Made by a program: the position numbers and the translations under genes | Shown: positions 58,778 through 64,000 of the stretch, in pieces | Numbering within the stretch: position 1 is the first letter of the stretch | Layout of the letters: each line of letters begins with the position of its first letter | The notes under the pieces: model-generated | The model's database searches: none | Told to the model about the DNA's origin: nothing | The model's input: the letters and a program-made list of their open reading frames with translations, nothing else | DNA from: Flexivirga oryzae | Lineage (GTDB): Bacteria; Actinomycetota; Actinomycetes; Actinomycetales; Dermatophilaceae | Length of the DNA: 64,000 nucleotides | Direction of reading: 5' to 3' | Assembly (NCBI RefSeq): GCF_014190805.1 | Contig: NZ_JACHVQ010000001.1 | Coordinates: forward strand, 2,418,001 to 2,482,000

Positions 58778-60226
58778 TCAGCTGTCGATGTTGGCCATCA
58801 CGTGCTTCACGCGCGTGTAGTCCTCGAAGCCGTAGAGCGACAGGTCCTTGCCGTAGCCGCTGTGCTTGAAACCGCCGTGCGGCATCTCGGCCACCAGCGG
58901 GATGTGCGTGTTGATCCAGACACAGCCGAAGTTGAGCGCCTTGGACACCCGCATCGCACGGCCGAAGTCCTTGGTCCACACCGAGGACGCCAGGCCGTAC
59001 TGCACGTCGTTCGCCCACGCGACCGCCTCGGCCTCGTCGGTGAACCGCTGGACCGTGATGACCGGTCCGAAGATCTCGTTCTGGACCGCCTCGTCGGTCT
59101 GCAGCAGACCCGACACGACGGTCGGCTCGATGAAGTAGCCGTCACCGAGTGCCGCCGCACGATTGCCACCCGCCGCCACGTTGGCGTTGTCGGGCAACCG
59201 GTCCAGGAAGCCGGTGACGTGCGACAGTTGGTTGGCGTTGTTCACCGGTCCGAGCAGCGCGTCCTCGCTGTCCGGCATACCCAACTTGGCGTCGCTCCTG
59301 GCGAATTCGGCGAGTGCGGCGACGAAGTCGTCATGTATGCCGGGAGCGGCCAGCACCCTGGTCGCCGCCGTGCAGTCCTGCCCGGCGTTGAAGTAGCCGG
59401 CGGTCGCGATGCCCTCCACCGCGGCCTCGATGTCCGCGTCGTCGAAGACGACGACCGGCGCCTTGCCACCCAACTCCAGGTGCACCCGCTTGACGTCCTT
59501 GGCCGCCGACTCAGCGACCTGGATCCCGGCGCGCACCGATCCGGTGATCGCCACCAGCTGCGGCGTCGGGTGCTCCACCAGCGCGCGGCCGGTCTCCCGG
59601 TCACCGGTGATGACGTTGAACGCCCCGGCCGGCAGGAACTCCGCGGCCACCTCGGCGAGCAACAGGGTGGTCTCCGGAGTGGTGTCGCTCGGCTTGAGCA
59701 CCACGGTGTTTCCCGCCGCCAGCGCCGGGGCGATCTTCCACATCGCCATCATCATCGGGTAGTTCCACGGCGTCACCTGACCGACGACGCCGATCGGTTC
59801 CCGCCGGATGAACGACGTGTGACCGGCCATGTATTCGGCCGCCGCCTTGCCCTCCAGCATCCGTGCGGCACCGGCGAAGAAGCGCAGCTGGTCGACCATG
59901 ACCGGCACCTCCTCGGTGGCGGTCAGCGCGAACGGTTTACCGGTGTTCTGCGCCTCCAGCTTGACGAAGTCGTCGGCCCGCTCGTCGATCGCGTCGGCGA
60001 ACTTCAGCAGTGCGGCCTGGCGCTCGCCCGGGGTCGTCTGGCCCCACTCGTCGAACGCCTTCGACGCTGCGCGGTATGCCGCATCCACGTCGGCCTCGGT
60101 CGAAACCGGTGCTTTGGCAACAACTTTCGCGGTCGACGGGTCGACCACGTCGGCCGTCCGGTCGGTTTCGGCGGCGACATACTCACCGCCGATGAAGTTG
60201 CGCAACTCGCGTGGGCTGTCAGTCAT
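58778..60226 (-). CDS. Aldehyde dehydrogenase, probable gamma-aminobutyraldehyde dehydrogenase
   Basis: A 482-residue NAD(P)-dependent dehydrogenase. Key elements: VTPWNYPMMMAMWKIAPALAAGNTVVLKPSDTTP (Asn, cofactor Lys), ITGSVRAG, the general base Glu in HLELGGKAPVVVFDDAD, and the nucleophile Cys in NAGQDCTAATRV. The pattern resembles PatD-type enzymes that oxidise 4-aminobutanal to GABA. Together with the nearby class III aminotransferase and its Lrp regulator it would make a putrescine catabolic set. The start is the ATG at 60224-60226, behind aaggag. Confidence 0.88.
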   Translation of the reverse strand: MTDSPRELRNFIGGEYVAAETDRTADVVDPSTAKVVAKAPVSTEADVDAAYRAASKAFDEWGQTTPGERQAALLKFADAIDERADDFVKLEAQNTGKPFALTATEEVPVMVDQLRFFAGAARMLEGKAAAEYMAGHTSFIRREPIGVVGQVTPWNYPMMMAMWKIAPALAAGNTVVLKPSDTTPETTLLLAEVAAEFLPAGAFNVITGDRETGRALVEHPTPQLVAITGSVRAGIQVAESAAKDVKRVHLELGGKAPVVVFDDADIEAAVEGIATAGYFNAGQDCTAATRVLAAPGIHDDFVAALAEFARSDAKLGMPDSEDALLGPVNNANQLSHVTGFLDRLPDNANVAAGGNRAAALGDGYFIEPTVVSGLLQTDEAVQNEIFGPVITVQRFTDEAEAVAWANDVQYGLASSVWTKDFGRAMRVSKALNFGCVWINTHIPLVAEMPHGGFKHSGYGKDLSLYGFEDYTRVKHVMANIDS

Positions 60227-60280
60227 TGACGACACTCCTTTGTGTTGTTTGTTGGCAGCGGTTCCCGGTCTGCGTCGGTG

Positions 60281-60316
60281 GGGTTTCGATACGGGCTCCT
60301 CCGCCCTACTCAACCC
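60281..60316. repeat. Imperfect palindrome resembling a REP-type element
   Basis: GGGTTTCGATACGGGCTCCT (60281-60300) followed by CCGCCCTACTCAACCC forms an imperfect inverted repeat. The words TTTCGATAC...CTACTCAAC recur in many Micrococcales genomes as intergenic repeats, as I recall. It is followed by a CCCGC/GCGGG hairpin (about 60313-60328) that could terminate the serine dehydratase gene. Confidence 0.55.
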
Positions 60317-60328
60317 GCGACAGGCGGG

Positions 60329-61702
60329 TCAGCACTCGATCACGTTGACGGCCAGGCCTCCCCGCGCCGTCTCCTTGTATTTCACGGACATGTCGTGGCC
60401 GGTGTCACGCATCGTCTTGATCGCCTTGTCGAGGCTGACGGTGTGCACCCCGCTCCCGTTGACCGCGAGCCGTGCGGCATTGATGGCTTTCACACTAGCG
60501 ATCGCATTGCGCTCGATGCAGGGTATTTGTACGAGGCCGCCGACCGGATCGCAGGTGAGCCCCAGATTGTGCTCGATGCCGATCTCGGCGGCGTTCTCCA
60601 CCTGCGTCGGCGTGCCGCCCATCACCTCGGCGAGCCCACCGGCTGCCATCGCGCACGCCGAGCCCACCTCGCCCTGGCAGCCGACCTCGGCGCCGGAGAT
60701 CGACGCGTTCTCCTTGAAGAGGATGCCGATCGCGGCTGCTGCCAACAGGAATCGCACGACGCCGTCGTCGTCGGCGCCGGGCACGAAGTTGACGTAGTAG
60801 TGCAGGACGGCCGGGATGATGCCGGCAGCACCATTGGTGGGTGCCGTCACGATCCGCCCGCCGGAGGCGTTCTCCTCGTTGACGGCGAGCGCGTAGAGGT
60901 TGACCCAGTCCATGACCCGCAGCGGGTCGTCCCGCAGCGCACCCTTGGTCAGCTCGCGGTGCAGCTCCGGCGCGCGCCGCGGCACCTTCAGCCCGCCGGG
61001 CAGCGTGCCCTGGTGCGCGATCCCGGCCTGCACGCAGTCGCGCATGACCGACCACAGATGCAGCATCCCCGAGCGCACCTCGTCCGCCGATCGCCAGGAG
61101 AGCTCGTTGCGCAGCATCAGCTCCGACACCGAGCACTGCTCGCGCTCGCAGACCGCCAGCATCTCGGCGCCGGTGAGGAACGGCAGCTCGATCCTGGTGT
61201 CGTCCAGCACCACCCGGTCCGCGCCGGTCGCCGCTTCGTCGACGACGAACCCGCCGCCGACCGAGTAGTAGACGTGCGACGCGAGCAGCACGCCGTCGGC
61301 GTCATACGCCTCGAACTGCATGCCGTTGGGGTGCGCCGGCAGCGACTTGCGCCGGTGCATGATCAGGTCGTCGTCCGGGTCCCAGTCGATCCGGTGGGTG
61401 CCGGCCAGCATCAGGGTATGGCGCTCTCGCGCGTCCGCCACCCGGGTGTCGCTGGTCGCGGTGTCGACGGTCTCCGGCACCTCTGCCTGCAGGCCCAGGA
61501 CGACCGCCTTGTCCGAGCCGTGCCCGTGACCGGTCGCGCCGAGCGAGCCGAACAGCTGGGACCGGACGCGGCACACGCGATCCAGCTGCCCGGCCTCGGT
61601 CAGACCGTCGACGAAGGTCTTCGCAGCGCGCATCGGACCGACGGTGTGCGACGACGACGGACCGATGCCGACGGAATAGAGGTCGAATGCACTCAGCGCC
61701 AT
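60329..61702 (-). CDS. sdaA: L-serine dehydratase (single-chain, Fe-S type)
   Basis: A 457-residue L-serine ammonia-lyase that turns L-serine into pyruvate and ammonia. The N-terminal half (FDLYSVGIGPSSSHTVGPMRAA, GSLGATGHGHGSDKAV) and C-terminal half (TAPTNGAAGIIPAVLHYY, EVGCQGEVGSACAMAAGGL, GLTCDPVGGLVQIPCIERNA) are the alpha and beta parts joined. The 4Fe-4S cysteines appear in GCQGE, LTCDP and IPCIER. The ATG at 61700-61702 follows TATGAT (61709-61714) by 6 nt, so it is leaderless. It is divergent from the lrp gene and may share its regulation. Confidence 0.94.
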   Translation of the reverse strand: MALSAFDLYSVGIGPSSSHTVGPMRAAKTFVDGLTEAGQLDRVCRVRSQLFGSLGATGHGHGSDKAVVLGLQAEVPETVDTATSDTRVADARERHTLMLAGTHRIDWDPDDDLIMHRRKSLPAHPNGMQFEAYDADGVLLASHVYYSVGGGFVVDEAATGADRVVLDDTRIELPFLTGAEMLAVCEREQCSVSELMLRNELSWRSADEVRSGMLHLWSVMRDCVQAGIAHQGTLPGGLKVPRRAPELHRELTKGALRDDPLRVMDWVNLYALAVNEENASGGRIVTAPTNGAAGIIPAVLHYYVNFVPGADDDGVVRFLLAAAAIGILFKENASISGAEVGCQGEVGSACAMAAGGLAEVMGGTPTQVENAAEIGIEHNLGLTCDPVGGLVQIPCIERNAIASVKAINAARLAVNGSGVHTVSLDKAIKTMRDTGHDMSVKYKETARGGLAVNVIEC

Positions 61703-61742
61703 GGCCAAATCATAGCCTTCCTGCCCATGTGACGACGGAATC

Positions 61743-61790
61743 CGAAGCAAACAAGTTGATCTGCTTCGAAACGCGTGGCAGAATGCAGTC
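61743..61790 (+). promoter_or_regulatory. Promoter and palindromic operator of the lrp-aminotransferase unit
   Basis: A near-ideal promoter: -35 TTGATC (61756-61761), 17-bp spacer, -10 CAGAAT (61779-61784), 6 nt to the ATG. An inverted repeat CGAAGCA (61743-61749) / TGCTTCG (61762-61768) covers the -35, a good site for autoregulation by the Lrp protein. Confidence 0.7.
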
Positions 61791-62267
61791 ATGGCCGAGA
61801 CGAATCGCAGTGTGACCGGCGCCACGCTCGACGATGTCTCAAAGGCGATCATCGCGCGTCTGCAGACCGACGGCCGCGCGGCGTACTCCGCGATCGCTCG
61901 CGACATCGGTCTGTCCGAAGCGGCGGTGCGCCAGCGGGTCCAGCGGTTGCTGGACTCGGAGGTGCTGCAGATCGTCGCCGTCACCGATCCCGCACAGGTC
62001 GGATTCGACCGCCAGGCGATGATCGGCATCAGTGTCCGAGGTGATCTGACACCGGTGCAGGACGCACTCAGCAAGCTGCCCGAGGTCGCCTACGTCGTCC
62101 TCACGGCCGGCCGCTTCGACCTGCTGGTCGAAGTCGTGTGTGCGGACGACGACCACTTGCTCGAGTTGCTCACCGGGCAGATCCGCACGATCGGGGGCGT
62201 CACCGAGACCGAAACCTTCGTCTACCTGAAACTCGCCAAACAACGATACGACTGGGGCACGAGATGA
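61791..62267 (+). CDS. Lrp/AsnC-family transcriptional regulator
   Basis: A 158-residue regulator with an N-terminal helix-turn-helix (DVSKAIIARLQTDGRAAYSAIARDIGLSEAAVRQRVQRLLDSEVL) and a C-terminal RAM domain (MIGISVRGDLTPVQDALSKL, TAGRFDLLVEVVC, IRTIGGVTETETFVYLKLAK). The aminotransferase gene starts inside its stop codon (ATGA overlap), so it likely controls that gene and itself, perhaps in response to a polyamine-derived or amino-acid effector. The ATG is 6 nt after its -10 box. Confidence 0.93.
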   Translation: MAETNRSVTGATLDDVSKAIIARLQTDGRAAYSAIARDIGLSEAAVRQRVQRLLDSEVLQIVAVTDPAQVGFDRQAMIGISVRGDLTPVQDALSKLPEVAYVVLTAGRFDLLVEVVCADDDHLLELLTGQIRTIGGVTETETFVYLKLAKQRYDWGTR

Positions 62268-63688
62268 CAACTCCCACAACGCAATCCGACGATCTCACAC
62301 CCGCTGGCACTCCTCGCGCCGAGGCTGCCCGCGACCACCTGTGGGGCCACTTCACCCGGCAGTCGGTCTACGAACCGAAGGACCAGGGCGGCGCGGGCTC
62401 GGCGATCCCCACGATCGTCAAGGGTGAGGGCGCCTACATCTGGGACACCAACGGCAAGAAGTACCTCGACGGATTGTCCGGGCTCTTCACCGTGCAGGTC
62501 GGTCACGGCCGCACCGAGTTGGCCGAGGCGGCCGCCGCGCAGGCCAAGGAGCTGGCCTTCTTCCCGATCTGGTCCTACGCGCACCGTCCGGCGATCGACC
62601 TCGCCGAGCGGCTGGCGTCATACGCCCCGGGTTCGCTCAACCGGGTGTTCTTCACCACCGGTGGCGGCGAGGCGGTCGAGTCGGCGTGGAAGCTGGCCAA
62701 GCAGTACTTCAAGCTGACCGGCAAGCCGGGCAAGCACAAGGTGATCAGCCGCGCGGTCGCCTACCACGGCACGCCGCAGGGCGCCCTGTCGATCACCGGG
62801 CTGCCGCCGCTCAAGGAGATGTTCGAGCCGCTGGTGCCGGGTGCCTTCAAGGTGCCCAACACCAACATCTACCGGGCGCAGCCGGAGCTGCGCGACGACC
62901 CGAAGGCGTTCGGGCGCTGGGCCGCCGACCGGATCGCCGAGGCGATCGAGTTCGAGGGTCCCGACACCGTTGCGGCGGTCTTCCTGGAGCCGGTGCAGAA
63001 CGCCGGCGGTTGCTTCCCGCCGCCCCCCGGCTACTTCGAGCGGGTGCGCGAGATCTGCGACGAGTACGACGTGCTGCTGGTCTCGGACGAGACGATCTGC
63101 GCGTTCGGCCGCATCGGCGAGATCTTCGCGTGCAAGGACTTCGGCTACGAGCCGGACATCATCACCTGCGCCAAGGGTATGACGTCGGGCTACTCCCCGA
63201 TCGGCGCGATGATCGCCAGTGACAAGCTCTTCGAGCCGTACAAGCACGGCACCACGATGTTCCCGCACGGTTACACCTTCGGTGGCCACCCGGTGTCGGC
63301 AGCGGTCGCCATGGCCAACCTGGACATCTTCGAGAAGGAGGGCCTGGTCCAGCACGTGCACGAGAACGCTCCGATCTTCCTGGCCACCCTGGAGAAGCTC
63401 AAGGACCTGCCGATCGTCGGTGACGTCCGCGGTGACGGGTTCTTCTACGGCATCGAGCTGGTCAAGGACAAGGAGACCCGCGAGACGTTCTCGGACGACG
63501 AGTCCGAGCGCGTGCTCTACGGCTTCCTGTCCAAGGCGCTGTATGACGCGGGCCTCTACTGCCGCGCCGACGACCGCGGCGACCCCGTGGTCCAGCTCGC
63601 GCCGCCGGTGATCATCGGGCAGACCGAGTTCGACGAGATCGAGCAGAAGCTGCGCGGTGTGCTCACCGAGGCGTGGTCGCTGCTCTGA
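62264..63688 (+). CDS. Class III aminotransferase (putrescine/beta-alanine/GABA type)
   Basis: A 474-residue PLP enzyme of the aspartate aminotransferase superfamily, class III. Motifs: FFTTGGGEAVESAWKLAKQYF (phosphate-binding), the PLP-stacking region AVAYHGTPQGALSITG, VFLEPVQNAGGCFPPPPGYF, LLVSDETICAFGRIGEIFA (Asp), the Schiff-base Lys in ITCAKGMTSGYSPIGAMI and the HGYTFGGHPVSAAVAMANLD block. With the nearby aldehyde dehydrogenase it fits putrescine to GABA catabolism, though beta-alanine-pyruvate transamination is also possible. It is co-translated with lrp. Confidence 0.92.
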   Translation: MTTPTTQSDDLTPAGTPRAEAARDHLWGHFTRQSVYEPKDQGGAGSAIPTIVKGEGAYIWDTNGKKYLDGLSGLFTVQVGHGRTELAEAAAAQAKELAFFPIWSYAHRPAIDLAERLASYAPGSLNRVFFTTGGGEAVESAWKLAKQYFKLTGKPGKHKVISRAVAYHGTPQGALSITGLPPLKEMFEPLVPGAFKVPNTNIYRAQPELRDDPKAFGRWAADRIAEAIEFEGPDTVAAVFLEPVQNAGGCFPPPPGYFERVREICDEYDVLLVSDETICAFGRIGEIFACKDFGYEPDIITCAKGMTSGYSPIGAMIASDKLFEPYKHGTTMFPHGYTFGGHPVSAAVAMANLDIFEKEGLVQHVHENAPIFLATLEKLKDLPIVGDVRGDGFFYGIELVKDKETRETFSDDESERVLYGFLSKALYDAGLYCRADDRGDPVVQLAPPVIIGQTEFDEIEQKLRGVLTEAWSLL

Positions 63689-63742
63689 CCGAACCGGCAT
63701 TCGGCAGCTGTAGAGGCGGTTGCTGCCGTAGGCTTCCGCTTC

Positions 63743-64000
63743 ATGGATCCGCTGCCACAGTTCTGGCGCACCGCACGCGCCGGCATGGTCACCGCCTGGG
63801 GTTGGTCGACGCAGTCCACCGAGGAGGCACTGGCTGTCGCCAACGAGCGTCTTGCCAACAGCCTGAAGGCTATTCGCGCCGGCCTGCCCCGGGACAAACG
63901 CGGCTCGTACGGCTGGGCACCGCCGCGGGAGGAGACTCTGCGGGAGCTGCGTGACGACGACGGGACCCTCACGGCGATCGTGTCCCGCAACCGGTACGGC
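63743..64000 (+). CDS. Conserved actinobacterial protein, N-terminal part (runs off window)
   Basis: Eighty-six codons without a stop reach the right edge: MDPLPQFWRTARAGMVTAWG, a charged helical stretch STEEALAVANERLANSLKAIRAGLP, RGSYGWAPPREETLREL, and TAIVSRNRYG at the edge. The NRYG ending and layout resemble an uncharacterised actinobacterial family. The start is supported by TAGGCT (63729-63734), 8 nt before the ATG. Confidence 0.55.
   Translation, partial: MDPLPQFWRTARAGMVTAWGWSTQSTEEALAVANERLANSLKAIRAGLPRDKRGSYGWAPPREETLRELRDDDGTLTAIVSRNRYG

Overview
The window is about 70% GC and comes from an actinobacterium, most likely a member of Micrococcales. Dermacoccaceae or a close relative is a guess from gene content, not a measured placement. 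The main evidence is a complete cytochrome bcc-aa3 respiratory gene set (ctaE-qcrC-qcrA-qcrB and ctaC-ctaD-ctaF) embedded in a neighbourhood that, from memory, matches the Mycobacterium tuberculosis Rv2191-Rv2206 region: a nuclease-family tail, trpD, ctaE, qcrCAB, ctaC, adoK, erpA, glycerate kinase and DUF3043. No tRNA or rRNA gene and no CRISPR array was seen.

Layout. 1-2.2 kb: exonuclease C-terminus, stand-alone Lrp ligand-binding domain, trpD and a degenerate receiver. 2.4-6.9 kb: ctaE-qcrCAB, closed by a strong hairpin. 6.9-8.0 kb: an intact insertion sequence sitting 18 bp in front of an EamA transporter. 8.9-10.8 kb: metallopeptidase, and a PadR regulator divergent from a lipoprotein hydrolase over a textbook operator. 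10.8-13.9 kb: ctaF-ctaD-ctaC. 14-20 kb: aat-adoK, an M20 peptidase-MFS pair and a flavin oxidoreductase. 20-23.4 kb: a large secreted glucodextranase. 23.5-32.4 kb: erpA, glycerate kinase, a frameshifted small membrane protein, M50 peptidase, nucleoside hydrolase, DUF2330, Xi-class GST, nucleotidyltransferase, M20 dipeptidase and DUF3043.

32.4-34.4 kb is a scar-like accessory patch. It holds a 52-bp x6 minisatellite, a Nudix gene, and a decayed GNAT toxin/DUF1778 antitoxin pair bracketed by two 106-bp palindromic repeats. 34.4-38.1 kb is an ABC exporter divergent from a two-component system. 38-47.6 kb carries DUF937, gcvT, pepA, DUF5302, lpd-E2 (2-oxoacid dehydrogenase), an SDR epimerase, a VOC protein and an acetamidase. 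47.7-52.5 kb has a Ser/Thr kinase, an MBL hydrolase and two convergent citrate-synthase-family genes, one with a MerR-like head. 52.6-55 kb is a FemABX/ATP-grasp fusion that may build the peptidoglycan cross-bridge. 55-58.5 kb is an FAD oxidoreductase, lipB and a fluoride-riboswitch operon (usp-crcB-crcB). 58.8-64 kb is a putrescine/GABA-type catabolic set (aldehyde dehydrogenase, Lrp regulator, class III aminotransferase) with L-serine dehydratase.

Window-wide: about 22 genes have a TANNNT-like -10 box ending 6-8 nt before the start codon, so leaderless transcription seems to be the default here. The word GTATG/CATAC recurs about 90 times, often using otherwise rare codons. lpd, E2 and lipB link lipoate attachment with 2-oxoacid oxidation, and the citrate synthases and respiratory genes lie on the same stretch.
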